From: Acidimicrobiia bacterium
Lineage (GTDB): Bacteria; Actinomycetota; Acidimicrobiia; IMCC26256; JAGPDB01
Length of the DNA stretch: 64,000 bases
Assembly: GCA_018057765.1 (NCBI GenBank)
Contig: JAGPDB010000001.1
Location: 62,001-126,000, forward strand
Direction: 5' to 3'
Positions 8,967 to 18,211 of the stretch are shown here, one piece after another. The translations under genes and the position numbers were made by a program. The first letter of the stretch is position 1. The number at the start of each line of letters is the position of its first letter. Under the pieces are notes generated by a model, which was given only the letters and a program-made list of their open reading frames with translations, was not told where the DNA came from and made no database searches.

Positions 8967-9296
8967 TTATTTAGGCTCATCATCAATTATTGGCATTACT
9001 TTTTCTATATGAGTCTTATTGGATTTGTCATCTTTTGTTATCTCTTGATCATTATTAGTAATTTTAGATTGCTCTGGACGAATATTAGATGTTTCAATAT
9101 GCGAAGAAGAATCCTTACTATCGGAAGATGCCATATTAATTGCTTTATCGATTTCTGATTTTGCTATATTCTGATATTTTTTTAGTTCGGCAACAGTTTG
9201 GCCTACTGTTTTCATCATTGAAGGCAATTTATCAGGACCAAATACAAGTAGCGCAATGAAAAATATTACTAATATTTCTGGTCCACCAAGACTCAT
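8967..9296 (-). CDS. tatA: Sec-independent translocase TatA/TatB family protein
   Basis: A single N-terminal membrane helix (PEILVIFFIALLVFGPDKLP) is followed by an amphipathic helix and a charged tail, the standard TatA/TatB plan. The FGPDKLP hinge with a Pro after Gly is closer to TatB-type sequences, so this one protein may act as TatA, TatB or both; no second copy is present in the window. The AGGAG site lies 4 bases before the ATG. It is transcribed ahead of tatC. Confidence 0.85.
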   Translation of the reverse strand: MSLGGPEILVIFFIALLVFGPDKLPSMMKTVGQTVAELKKYQNIAKSEIDKAINMASSDSKDSSSHIETSNIRPEQSKITNNDQEITKDDKSNKTHIEKVMPIIDDEPK

Positions 9297-9385
9297 AACA
9301 CTCCTATATAAAGAATTTTATATAATACTAGTTCGCAAAAATGCGGAAAATATAACTTATCTAAAATTGGATGAGTAATAACTGT

Positions 9386-9742
9386 TTATAAGATCTCGCG
9401 GTCTTGGTTATTGCTAGATCTAACTTGAAGATTTAATTTTTCAAACCAAGACTCGTCTTGTAATAATAAGTGAAAATCTAAGAGATCATCTGCATTTATT
9501 GTTGGTCCAATTTTAGTTTCAAATAGCTCAGACGGTGCTTTAAATACTGAAATAGTTACTCCAGTTGATATTAAAAGATCAATGATTCGTTTAGATGCAT
9601 CTTTTGCTACAGCTCTGGCACAGCTAGGACAGGTAAATGAGTAACTACCATGATCTTGACCAGGTATAGTTCTAACCGTCAAATCTTGTGCTCTAAGTTG
9701 TACGTCTCCACAGTGGGGGCAGTTGGCTCTTATAGTAGTCAT
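9386..9742 (-). CDS. Conserved zinc-ribbon protein
   Basis: The N-terminus carries two CxxC pairs, CPHCG and CPSCA, about 30 residues apart, which should bind one zinc ion. The remaining 70 residues are predicted mixed alpha/beta with an acidic region (INADDLLDFHLLLQDES). The ATG at 9740-9742 is preferred because AGGAAGG lies 8 bases upstream; an in-frame GTG at 9751 would overlap that site. Similar short proteins starting MTTIRA.CP.CG are, to my knowledge, common in Acidimicrobiia, but no function is known. Confidence 0.75.
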   Translation of the reverse strand: MTTIRANCPHCGDVQLRAQDLTVRTIPGQDHGSYSFTCPSCARAVAKDASKRIIDLLISTGVTISVFKAPSELFETKIGPTINADDLLDFHLLLQDESWFEKLNLQVRSSNNQDREIL

Positions 9743-9898
9743 TTCGAGCACCTTCCTATTTTGTAAATCTATTTTTTAATAGATCTTTTTCATATATATA
9801 CTTTCGGTCAGTCTTGGCCATGCCTTTATGATAAGTTTCCGAAATGTCCTGATTTTGTTACCATGCGTGGTGGATAAAAATGTGGCAGAATACTAGGC

Positions 9899-10435
9899 GT
9901 GATAATTTATAAATTGGCCAATTTTAAACATATTAATAATCAAGATTTCAATATAGAAGATTTTATTGATAAAGTCCTGGTAGTTGATCTAAAAGATGTA
10001 TCAAAATCATCGAGTGAATCTATTAAAAATGTTTTAAGAAAATTGAATGACAATATTGCCCTCTCGCTCGTTCCATCAAAGAAAATCATTAAAAACGAAC
10101 AATTTTTACATATTCTGGAAAAAACACTGAGAAATATAGATACTTTATTTGTAGATGAGGCATATTTAAACGAGAAACTAGTAGATATATTAGAAATATC
10201 AAAAACTAAGTATATAACTTTGTCTCCGAAAACTAAGTCTAAAGATTATGAATTGTTGTTTTACAAATATTCAATTTCTGGTATAACTGGGATCAATTTT
10301 GATATAGATACAGTTAGCAAAGGCCACATTGCTTTATGTTCTAAATTCGGATTACAAAGTTGTGTTCATTCGATTTCATTTGAAAGACAAATGGAAAAAG
10401 CAAATTCATTAAATGTAGATGCTTTGTTTCTTTAA
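9899..10435 (+). CDS. Unknown protein, 178 aa
   Basis: This plus-strand gene starts with GTG. It has no ribosome binding site; AATACT lies 4 bases before the start, so a leaderless transcript is possible. I do not recognise the family. The C-terminal end (FGLQSCVHSISFERQMEKA then VDALFL) faintly resembles the last strand-helix pair of glycerophosphodiester phosphodiesterases, but the metal-binding His and Glu residues of that family are absent, so I do not assign it. The stop overlaps that of signal peptidase I, which is read from the other strand. Confidence 0.6.
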   Translation: MIIYKLANFKHINNQDFNIEDFIDKVLVVDLKDVSKSSSESIKNVLRKLNDNIALSLVPSKKIIKNEQFLHILEKTLRNIDTLFVDEAYLNEKLVDILEISKTKYITLSPKTKSKDYELLFYKYSISGITGINFDIDTVSKGHIALCSKFGLQSCVHSISFERQMEKANSLNVDALFL

Positions 10436-11031
10436 AGAAGTCCTGCCCGTCTGATAGGCCATATGCGAAAGAAAGCACGTCCTATTATTTTATCTGTATT
10501 AACAGGTCCAAACACTCGCCCATCAGATGAGTTCGCTCGGTTATCTCCGAGTAATAATACGGAGTTATTAGGAACAGCTATTGCATCAAATGGAGCATAT
10601 GACGTATAAAAGGGGTCGTTACTAAGGTAAGGTTCCTTTAGTAGTTGTGGCATTCCACCAGGTTTAGTTATATAGATCTTTACCTTACACTTATTAACAC
10701 CGTCAGAACATTTACCTTCAATTGTCTCCCCAGGCAGCCCAACTATTCTCTTAATTAAATCTTTTATTTCCTCATTGTTTTGACTGACGCTTTCAGGTGC
10801 AACTAGAACTACGATATCGCCACGTTCAATACTATTAAATTGATACGACATTTTATTTACAAATACATTGTCATTAATCTGTAAAGTTGGCTCCATGGAT
10901 CCAGAGGGTATATAAAAAAGTTGTAATAAGAAAAACCTGACTACAATTGCAACCAAAATAGCTACTACAACCAAAAATATCGTTTCAATAATTGGTTTAG
11001 ATCTAACAGATCCTATTTGCATGAGATTCAC
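10432..11031 (-). CDS. lepB: Signal peptidase I
   Basis: Signal peptidase I removes signal peptides from exported proteins on the outer face of the membrane. After one membrane helix (TIFLVVVAILVAIVVRFFLL) come the catalytic Ser in SGSMEPTL, the catalytic Lys in IKRIVGLPGE, and the conserved LLGDNRANSSDGR. The frame is open up to a TTG at 11097, but GTG at 11031 is preferred: TAGAAT lies 8 bases before it, and it gives a short cytosolic N-terminus. An ATG at 11022 is another option. It lies downstream of pafC. Confidence 0.9.
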   Translation of the reverse strand: MNLMQIGSVRSKPIIETIFLVVVAILVAIVVRFFLLQLFYIPSGSMEPTLQINDNVFVNKMSYQFNSIERGDIVVLVAPESVSQNNEEIKDLIKRIVGLPGETIEGKCSDGVNKCKVKIYITKPGGMPQLLKEPYLSNDPFYTSYAPFDAIAVPNNSVLLLGDNRANSSDGRVFGPVNTDKIIGRAFFRIWPIRRAGLL

Positions 11032-11102
11032 AATTTCTAATTCTAGTAGTTTTTCAATGTTATATCTCGCATAAAGATATATGAAAACAGATGACAAACC
11101 GT

Positions 11103-12053
11103 TTAATTGTAAGTATTAGATATCCTTGATTTAATTGTCTTAATTGATTCTAATATACTTACTAAATCAAGCGTACCACTAATATATTTTAATGAACCAC
11201 TTGCTTTGAGGAATAATCTAGCAGCTACAAACGGGTTCGAGATTTCTAGCTTATATTCATTATTTTTTAAGTTTATTATTTCATGAGGATATGTATCTAA
11301 TATCCAAGCTAAATCTTTATCAATTTCTAAGATGATATAGTCTTTGACCGAAGAAACAAAAGGTGTTTGGCTTTGACTATTGATTTCTAAAGTTGTATCA
11401 CCAATATCAGATTCGCTCATATGATCTGTGAGTTCAACTCTGGATATTCGATCTGTACGAAATAGTTTCATTGTTTTATCTCTGTGGCAATAAGCATGTA
11501 TATAACTTGTTGATGCTGTTGTTAATATCTTTTTAGGATCAATTTCACGCTCATCTAAATTACCAGAATTTAATGAAAGATAGACAATTTTGACAGATAG
11601 ATTTTTATCGATAGCTTTTTGAAATAAATCAATATATTCTGATGAATTATCTATTTTTATAGATTGTTTCTTCGAAGAATTAAGTAGAAGAAGTATTTCA
11701 TCTATTTGTTTTTTTTCTTCGAGGTTTGTCTTTTCTCTGAGTCTTGTCAGAGCAATAGTCGCATTTGTTCGTTCTGAATTATTTAGCTTCAATGGTGCTA
11801 TAAAAACGTCGTTATAAAACATTGAAACGAAGCCATCTTCTATAGAAATATCAAAAAGTTGATCTGGTGAATATGGTGGCAGGCCACAATACATTAATTG
11901 ATTCAAATCTTCTTCTATCTGTTGAGTATTTACATTGAATCGTTCTTCAAGTTCATCTAACGCAATTTCATCACGCGTTGTCAATAAATATGCTATAGAT
12001 ATTAGTCTTTCTATATGTCCGCCATCTTTTGTGCTTTTGGGTGGCATGATCAT
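11103..12053 (-). CDS. pafC: WYL-domain regulator PafC
   Basis: PafC forms with PafB a transcription activator of the mycobacterial DNA-damage response. This 316-residue protein has an N-terminal helix-turn-helix-like region (LDELEERFNVNTQQIEEDL), a degenerate WYL domain in which the WYL position reads SYI (SYIHAYCHRDKTMKLFRTDR), and a C-terminal WCX-like part. Its ATG overlaps the pafB stop in ATGA, so the two are co-translated. Synteny with pafB, the proteasome genes, tatA/tatC and helY supports the call. Confidence 0.85.
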   Translation of the reverse strand: MIMPPKSTKDGGHIERLISIAYLLTTRDEIALDELEERFNVNTQQIEEDLNQLMYCGLPPYSPDQLFDISIEDGFVSMFYNDVFIAPLKLNNSERTNATIALTRLREKTNLEEKKQIDEILLLLNSSKKQSIKIDNSSEYIDLFQKAIDKNLSVKIVYLSLNSGNLDEREIDPKKILTTASTSYIHAYCHRDKTMKLFRTDRISRVELTDHMSESDIGDTTLEINSQSQTPFVSSVKDYIILEIDKDLAWILDTYPHEIINLKNNEYKLEISNPFVAARLFLKASGSLKYISGTLDLVSILESIKTIKSRISNTYN

Positions 12054-12940
12054 ACCATTTTCATTGAATCGAGAACTTTTGCAATTATTTTTTCAACTTC
12101 AATCTTTAATTCTATAGGTTCTACAATTTTCACATAGCCTACATAGTCAAAATACCTCATTGTAAAAATATCGATTCTTGGTATTGTAAATTTGAATAAT
12201 CCCTTTTCTGTTTTCGTGGTATTCCATTCTCTAATAAAGATCGGTTCTAAGTCCTTGTGAACTTCCACCACTATCTCAACTTCACTCTCAATCTCTTCTG
12301 CAATTTCATTATTGTCACCATTTTCTTCAGTAGTCATTTGGGATACATCTATTACTGCAATATCTGATAATCTATCTATCCTGAAATTCCTAAGTTCTTT
12401 CTTATCTAAATCAAAACACTCAAGATACCAGTACCCACCTTTTGCTAAGAGTTTTTTTGTTTTGACTCGTCGGAAACTATCTCTATATTTAAAAGATATA
12501 GTCGAAGAATTATCGCAAAGTCGATAAAGTACATCTACATTTTCTGGCAGACTTAATGAAATCACTGAATTCAATTCGTTTTCAGGGTTTGTGCCACCTA
12601 ATTTCGTTAAAGATTTAGATGTAAGCGATTCATTGGAGCTATACATTGCAATTGCACATTGAACAATATTTCTCTGTTGAGCAGTTAATGATACAGAGTA
12701 AAAAGTATTATCTTTATTTATTTTGTAGCCATAATCACCCATTGGTGTAGGAGTCGAAGAAATATCAAAACCTAAATTACGCAATTCATCTTTATCTCGT
12801 TCAAAAGTTCGACGCGAAGTTGCTTTAGTATTTAAATTGTACCCCGGTACAGTGTTAACAATTTCATGTTGGGTAAGTGGCCGCATTGTATCGCTAAGAA
12901 TTGCAATTAAATTGATCAATCTCTCAACTTTTGTAGTCAT
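12050..12940 (-). CDS. pafB: WYL-domain regulator PafB
   Basis: The 296-residue protein has an N-terminal winged-helix region (RRTFERDKDELRNLGFDI, typical of DeoR/WYL regulators), then a WYL domain with GGYWYLECFD and RNFRIDRLSDI, and a C-terminal WCX domain. The N-terminal HTH is better preserved than in the following pafC, as in mycobacterial PafB. In known cases the WYL domain senses a single-stranded nucleic acid signal; that is family knowledge, not seen here. It follows the DUF3866 gene by 9 bp. Confidence 0.87.
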   Translation of the reverse strand: MTTKVERLINLIAILSDTMRPLTQHEIVNTVPGYNLNTKATSRRTFERDKDELRNLGFDISSTPTPMGDYGYKINKDNTFYSVSLTAQQRNIVQCAIAMYSSNESLTSKSLTKLGGTNPENELNSVISLSLPENVDVLYRLCDNSSTISFKYRDSFRRVKTKKLLAKGGYWYLECFDLDKKELRNFRIDRLSDIAVIDVSQMTTEENGDNNEIAEEIESEVEIVVEVHKDLEPIFIREWNTTKTEKGLFKFTIPRIDIFTMRYFDYVGYVKIVEPIELKIEVEKIIAKVLDSMKMV

Positions 12941-12949
12941 AAGTATTTT

Positions 12950-14002
12950 TTAATTCTCTAAATCAGCGATTGCTAGCTGTGCACTAGCACATGCAGATTC
13001 GAAAAATAGCTCATCTTGATCAGCTGGTCTTCCCATTGAGGAAACTTCTAGTTGAATATCTTGCATCATTTTTATTATTCCAATACTTTGAACTTCAACT
13101 ACATTATGGGAAGAATAGATTCGTGCTTTTTCAAGTTGATCTCTCATGATTTTAGTGTATTTTTCGTCATTGTCAATAAGGCCAAGATTATGTTTCTCAT
13201 GAGTTGCTTTAGAAAACGTAGTAATTGAATGGTGTGATATTCCTTGATGGCGTTCACGAGGATCAGCGCTAGATGCACGTAAAACTCCATAAGTTTTAGC
13301 CTCGAGAGATTTAGCACTATCTAGATGATAAGCAACATCAATCCCACTATATCCAAATTGTGTACCAGTGCCAACAATACCGGGGCCCATTGTCACGATG
13401 ACTATATCGGCATTTGCGATATGGCGTGCGCTAAGTAATGCTGTAAAAATGTTAATAGCTTCAATGTCACCACCGTATGCTTGACCAAAAGTTATAGAAG
13501 TATCAACTAAATCTAGTTCTTTTAATCTAATCATTAAGTCCGAGATAGCTAGAGGAAGACTTGCTGAATCTGAAATAGCAAGCGCAATTTTTAGCTTTGA
13601 GTTCTTGTTTTTAATAAATGTGGCAATGGGTGCTACTTGAGAAAATAATGGTGCTGCTATAACAGAACAACCTGAAATATTATCTTGAGTAGTATAACCA
13701 TTGAATTCTTCTGCTACTCCCGATTCAAATTGAAGCGCACTATATCGTAGTTTCATTATGTGACCAGAGGACTTGGTCGAGAGTGAATCGTATTTTAGAT
13801 TCCACAAAACAAAATGCCATCCGCCTGTCCCAAGATTAAGATCGACTGCAGTGGTATTTACTATCACTTCGTCGCCTATAGCCACTTCACCACAGTTTTG
13901 GATTATGTTATATGCACGTGAACCATCACTTAGGCGAATCTTTGTTAAGCCCTCACGGTTTTCGATTATTGAAGCTACCTTATGTTTTGAATAATTTGCC
14001 AT
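12950..14002 (-). CDS. DUF3866 family protein
   Basis: A 350-residue cytosolic protein. The first 60 residues form a small beta domain (IGDEVIVNTTAVDLNLGTGG followed by HFVLWNL), and the rest alternates short hydrophobic strands with Gly-rich loops (VTMGPGIVGTGTQFGYSG). This matches actinobacterial DUF3866 proteins, which often lie near pafA/pafB/pafC. Function is unknown. It is the first gene of the pafB-pafC group, with its own leaderless-type promoter. Confidence 0.8.
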   Translation of the reverse strand: MANYSKHKVASIIENREGLTKIRLSDGSRAYNIIQNCGEVAIGDEVIVNTTAVDLNLGTGGWHFVLWNLKYDSLSTKSSGHIMKLRYSALQFESGVAEEFNGYTTQDNISGCSVIAAPLFSQVAPIATFIKNKNSKLKIALAISDSASLPLAISDLMIRLKELDLVDTSITFGQAYGGDIEAINIFTALLSARHIANADIVIVTMGPGIVGTGTQFGYSGIDVAYHLDSAKSLEAKTYGVLRASSADPRERHQGISHHSITTFSKATHEKHNLGLIDNDEKYTKIMRDQLEKARIYSSHNVVEVQSIGIIKMMQDIQLEVSSMGRPADQDELFFESACASAQLAIADLEN

Positions 14003-14008
14003 TACTCA

Positions 14009-14014
14009 AGTTTA
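14009..14014 (-). promoter_or_regulatory. -10 box of the DUF3866-pafB-pafC operon
   Basis: TAAACT on the minus strand, then exactly 6 bases, then the ATG at 14002. No ribosome binding site is visible, so the first gene of the operon is probably translated from a leaderless transcript. Confidence 0.45.
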
Positions 14015-14087
14015 CAAGAGCTCAGACCTCCAAGAGGTAGTTAGGCACCAAATACGGGACCTTCTGCATCAAATTATCTTGTGCTGA

Positions 14088-14287
14088 CAGCTCCGATAAA
14101 TAGATGATCTGGTGGACCTGTTCTAACTAGTGTATCTAGTTGATCTAAAGATGAGCCCACGGTAGCTCTACGTGAACGACTACACCAGATGTCTTTGTTC
14201 CGTCAGCACCGATAAATAGATGATCTGGTGGACCTGTTCTAACTAGTGCATCTAGTTGATCTAAAGATGAGCCCACGGAAGCACTAC
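14088..14287. repeat. 84-bp direct duplication, period 116 bp
   Basis: Positions 14088-14171 and 14204-14287 are the same 84-bp sequence with four mismatches. The distal copy encodes the hydrolase C-terminal segment DQLDALVRTGPPDHLFIGA. The other copy lies around and beyond the present stop at 14145. Because 116 is not a multiple of three, the reading frame is shifted in the second copy. Read in the original frame it would give the same peptide (with DTL for DAL) and then end at GAVSTR and a stop. Confidence 0.9.
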
Positions 14288-15527
14288 TTGGTGTATTGCT
14301 ATTATCGATTCGCGTCGTTGGTGCTATGCCGTGTGGTCTTCCATGATTAGGATCCAACTCTGGGATTTCATAAGTACCCGTTAAGACCCTTCGCAAAAAT
14401 GCTCTAAATACATCCCGACCATTTGGCGTGAGTTCTAAAAGTTCTAAAATTTTACTTTGTGGATCTATAGAATAGGTCCTTCCAGCTGTATCTGTTGATA
14501 TGAAATCGAATTCAGCTTTACACCTAGCTATATCCTCAGGTGTTGCAAGAATTGAGGATATATCATCAGGAAGTTCACCTTGGTTTCCATGAATGATTAG
14601 GTGTTCTATCAATTTGGCGATAGATGGATCCGTAATCATACTCATATGGGCATTAGGTACAGCTAAGCCTAAATAACCTTCATTATCTGGTGGTATACAA
14701 GAGAAGGGATTTACTATTCCATCACCATATTTTTTTTGACTACCTACGCCATATATAGCAGTATATTGTATTCCAAGTGGTGCTAGGAACTCCTCGGGTA
14801 TCAGGCTATTAAGCAAATTTTCATCCATAAATGGCACTATTGCCTCCATGATATTTGCAGCAAAACCTACATTTGTAGATGTTCTTGCAGTGTTAAGATC
14901 AAATTGACAAGGTGAACCTACCGCAATTACATGTTCAATATATTCTGGACCTAGTGCTCGTGCGAGTATAAGTCCATACATTCCACCTAATGAATGCCCT
15001 ACAATTGTAATTGGACTACCAGTACGTTCAACAAGATCAATTATCTTTTTTATTTCATCGTGTATAATCCAAGGGGTTGGGCCAATATTAGGCTTATAAG
15101 TAGACCAACCCTCTGCAAAAATATCACCACTAGCATTGGTGTTATATCTTGTTCCACGGTTTGATGCAGCATATTCTGAGTTGCCTGAAACAATACGGTT
15201 TAACAACATTATTAAAGAAGCACCAGGTGCGCCTGTGCCGGGTATAAAATATACGCTTTTTTTAGTGTTCTCAATGTTTGGGTTAGGAATAACATAATTA
15301 AAATCACGAGGATGACGAAGGGCACGTAGTATTTCTCTACCCTCTGCTCGTAATGCCAGCATAGATGGTCTGTTAAAATTGCCAGTTAAGCTATTGATTG
15401 CATCTTGAAATACACGCGCAGCTTCTTCTTGCTGATCTGCATTCAATGGGTGCACGAATTTAGGGTTTAAGATACTAGGAGGTCGATGAAGAGTTACAGT
15501 ATTTCTTCGTTTTGAATCTGGTGGCAT
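14145..15527 (-). CDS. Alpha/beta hydrolase (lipase-like) with altered C-terminus
   Basis: The 460-residue protein has an oxyanion-region motif FIPGTGAPG and a nucleophile elbow GHSLGG within PITIVGHSLGGMYGLILA, typical of serine lipases and esterases. A possible catalytic His lies in VPNAHMSMITDP. No signal peptide is visible. The substrate cannot be inferred. The C-terminus is changed by the 84-bp duplication: the last 18 residues are read from a shifted frame. GGGAGAAG upstream of the ATG is a good ribosome binding site. It is a distant relative of the adjacent split hydrolase; both interrupt the pafA to pafB gene order. Confidence 0.8.
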   Translation of the reverse strand: MPPDSKRRNTVTLHRPPSILNPKFVHPLNADQQEEAARVFQDAINSLTGNFNRPSMLALRAEGREILRALRHPRDFNYVIPNPNIENTKKSVYFIPGTGAPGASLIMLLNRIVSGNSEYAASNRGTRYNTNASGDIFAEGWSTYKPNIGPTPWIIHDEIKKIIDLVERTGSPITIVGHSLGGMYGLILARALGPEYIEHVIAVGSPCQFDLNTARTSTNVGFAANIMEAIVPFMDENLLNSLIPEEFLAPLGIQYTAIYGVGSQKKYGDGIVNPFSCIPPDNEGYLGLAVPNAHMSMITDPSIAKLIEHLIIHGNQGELPDDISSILATPEDIARCKAEFDFISTDTAGRTYSIDPQSKILELLELTPNGRDVFRAFLRRVLTGTYEIPELDPNHGRPHGIAPTTRIDNSNTPSSASVGSSLDQLDALVRTGPPDHLFIGADGTKTSGVVVHVELPWAHL

Positions 15528-15629
15528 TATCTTCTCCCTATTTTAATATGATTAGGTAATGCTCAGTATAGCCATGCTATGTCCTATTTGTAAAATATTT
15601 TTGATAATTACTATTTCTCTAGTTAACGC

Positions 15630-16687
15630 CTAGTTGACTAATGGCGAATTCGTTAGTGCTATGGGAGGAACTAGATCTCGATTCGGAGTATTTGTTCTTC
15701 TTGTAAATGAACCGAAAGACCCTAGTAGAGCGTCTACCCTCTTTTGTAAATCGAATACAGGAATATTAGGCAGAGACGTAAGTACAAATTGTGACATAAC
15801 TTCTCTTGCAGTCTTTGACGGTAGACCCTGCATCTCTGTAATCGGCAATATTAGTTTTTGGAGTTCTATTGGTAATGGAGTATCGATTGGCTTACTTGCT
15901 AAATACCTTATTATCGGAACAGCATTAGCAAATACGTCGGCGTGATCACCAGGAAGAACATGTCCTTTAAACCTTGCATCGGGCTCTGGCAACATACTGA
16001 AAGGAATATTAGGATTTTCATGTAAAATTGCTAAAAAGTCACTTTGTCGCTCACTTAAACAAGCACGTCCAAGTACAGTAGTATCAGTTGCGCCAGCAAA
16101 AGAAAGTACATCAATACCATTCATTATTTCTTTAAATCTTTGGACCTCGTCGCATGGATCATTATTGCGAAAACGTTCCCATAGAGAAATCGTGTCATGG
16201 CTAATATATCTTCTAAATACACGGTTAGTCATTGGCCCAATAAATGGTGCAATATTTGTATGTGCTTTTAGAGTGTCTGGGTTAAGTGTTAACAAATGTG
16301 GAGATGCAGTAAGTATGAGTCGTTGTACGACTCTGGGTTTGAATATGCGGCAAAATGTGCTAAAAAACCACCGAGGGAATTGCCATGTACATATATTGGT
16401 CCACCAAAATCCTGACTTAAAGCATCTATACAGTTAGATACATGTTGGATTATATTATTTGTAAACCCTATATCTAAGAGCTCTCCCCAGTCTATATAAA
16501 CAATCCCATCTTGGTTGAGCCCATCAATTCCTGGTTTAAGAGCAGCATTGGTGCATAAAAAACCAGGTATACCAAGAATCACTACCCGAGTATCTTCAGG
16601 AATATGAAACTTAGGTATTTTCGAGACAAATAAATTTGCACATTTTTCTCTAATGGTAGGTTCATGCGACGTGGTCGTTATAGACAT
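15630..16687 (-). pseudogene. Alpha/beta hydrolase split by a frameshift
   Basis: Two consecutive frames together make one hydrolase of about 350 residues. The first (16289-16687) has VVILGIPGFL and the nucleophile elbow HGNSLGG. The second (15630-16295) has the acid-residue region FAGATDTTVLG and a His in PGDHADVF. The break is near 16305-16315. The first frame runs off into LLHLHIC and a stop. The second frame continues upstream of its TTG as TASPHLL, which joins naturally to DSYL of the first. A one-base deletion explains it. It may be a true pseudogene or an assembly error. The upstream ATG has GGAGG. Confidence 0.75.
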
Positions 16688-16778
16688 CTAACCTCCAATA
16701 AATTGCGTATTGACCTATATGGTATATTATAATAAATAAATAATGCAACTTTGTGGATGACTTTTAATATAGAAACTC

Positions 16779-18137
16779 CTAGAGTGAAGCTATTAAACGC
16801 TCTACCCTATCATCGTGACTCAAAAAAGGATCTTTACAAATTACAGTACGTTGTGCCTGATCATTGAGCTTTAGATGCACCCAATCAACTGTATAATCTC
16901 GCTTTTTCTCTTTAGCAACTTTAATAAATTCACCTCTAAGTCGAGCACGAGTAGTTTGAGGAGCAAGCGTCATTGCTTCACAAATTGTCTCATCATCAGT
17001 TATTCTCTCAACTCTATTATTTCTTTCTAAAAGATAGTACAAACCACGATTACGATTTACATCATGATATTGCAAATCTAATAACTGTATTTTTGGGTGC
17101 GATAACTCCAGTTTATGTTTCTTGGCGTAAGTCTGTATAAGATTATGTTTTATTACCCAATCAACTTCGGTTGATAAGGAAAATGGATCTTTCTCAAATT
17201 TAGTCATAACATGTTCCCACATGTTTAATGCTTTTTGTTCTTCTTTTGGAAGACCTCTGCGTGAAGCAAAACGTAAAGCTCGCGTTAGATACTCGCTTTG
17301 TACATCAAACGCACTTACATCGCGTGCATTTGAAAGTCGTTGAGGTTTCTTTCCTGAAGTGTCTAAAGAAATATCTCTAATTGCTCTAATAGGATTTTCA
17401 AATGTCAAATCTCTCCAAGGTGCAGGATCTTCTTCGAGCATTCTTAAAATAATTGCTGTAGTACCAACTCTAAGAAATGTCGTATACTCGCTCATAGTTG
17501 AATCACCAACAATTACATGTAAACGTCTGTATTTTTCTGCATCAGCATGAGGTTCATCTCTTGTATTAATTATTGGACGTGATCGTGTGGTTGCGCTAGA
17601 AACGCCTTCCCAAATATGTTCGGCTCGCTGACTCATAGAATATATAGAGCCTTTAGGAGTCTGGATGATTTTTCCAGCCCCTGTATAAATTTGTCGAGTG
17701 ACCAAAAATGGTATTAAAACATTGGTAACTTTTTCAAAATCTGCCTCTCTTCGTAAAAGATAATTCTCGTGACTACCATAACTATTGCCCGCTGAATCAG
17801 TATTATTTTTGAAAAGATAAATCTCTCCTCGTATACCTTCTTCACGTAAACGTTTCTCTGCAGATTGCACTAAACCTTCTAGTATACGCTCACCAGCTTT
17901 ATCATGAGCAACAAGATCGCTTAAATTATCGCATTCCGGTGTTGCATATTCGGGGTGAGAACCTACGTCTAAATATAGTCGTGAACCGTTTTCTAAAAAT
18001 ACGTTTGAAGATCTACCCCAAGAGACAACTCTCCTAAAAAGATAACGCGCAACTTCGTCTGGACTTAAACGACGTTGGCCTTTAAATGTGCAAGTAACTC
18101 CGTATTCATTCTCGATACCGTAGATTCTTTTTTTCAA
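16779..18137 (-). CDS. pafA: Pup-protein ligase PafA
   Basis: PafA joins the C-terminal Glu of Pup to lysines of target proteins using ATP. The N-terminus [14 protein letters not shown], the segment [20 protein letters not shown] and [15 protein letters not shown] closely match mycobacterial PafA; the catalytic Asp is residue 57 in [26 protein letters not shown] is also typical. Length (452 aa) is normal. The only start giving the expected N-terminus is TTG at 18135-18137, preceded in frame by a stop. It is the last proteasome gene of the minus-strand cluster, 74 bp after prcA. Confidence 0.96.
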   Translation of the reverse strand: MKKRIYGIENEYGVTCTFKGQRRLSPDEVARYLFRRVVSWGRSSNVFLENGSRLYLDVGSHPEYATPECDNLSDLVAHDKAGERILEGLVQSAEKRLREEGIRGEIYLFKNNTDSAGNSYGSHENYLLRREADFEKVTNVLIPFLVTRQIYTGAGKIIQTPKGSIYSMSQRAEHIWEGVSSATTRSRPIINTRDEPHADAEKYRRLHVIVGDSTMSEYTTFLRVGTTAIILRMLEEDPAPWRDLTFENPIRAIRDISLDTSGKKPQRLSNARDVSAFDVQSEYLTRALRFASRRGLPKEEQKALNMWEHVMTKFEKDPFSLSTEVDWVIKHNLIQTYAKKHKLELSHPKIQLLDLQYHDVNRNRGLYYLLERNNRVERITDDETICEAMTLAPQTTRARLRGEFIKVAKEKKRDYTVDWVHLKLNDQAQRTVICKDPFLSHDDRVERLIASL

Positions 18138-18162
18138 ATCAAGTTTTCTTTTCTTAGAGTGA

Positions 18163-18177
18163 TGGATATTTTATCCA
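18163..18177. other. Perfect hairpin between prcA and pafA
   Basis: TGGATA and TATCCA, separated by 3 bases, form a perfect 6-bp stem in the 74-bp gap between the prcA stop and the pafA start. No T-run follows on the minus strand, so it is more likely a processing or attenuation element than a full terminator. It could also be chance. Confidence 0.3.
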
Positions 18178-18211
18178 CCAAAATGTTAAATAGGCCATCT
18201 ATTGCAGAAAT

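Noticed and set aside
11233-11241. GGGTTCGAG, like a tRNA T loop
   Set aside because: It lies inside pafC coding sequence and no cloverleaf can be built around it.
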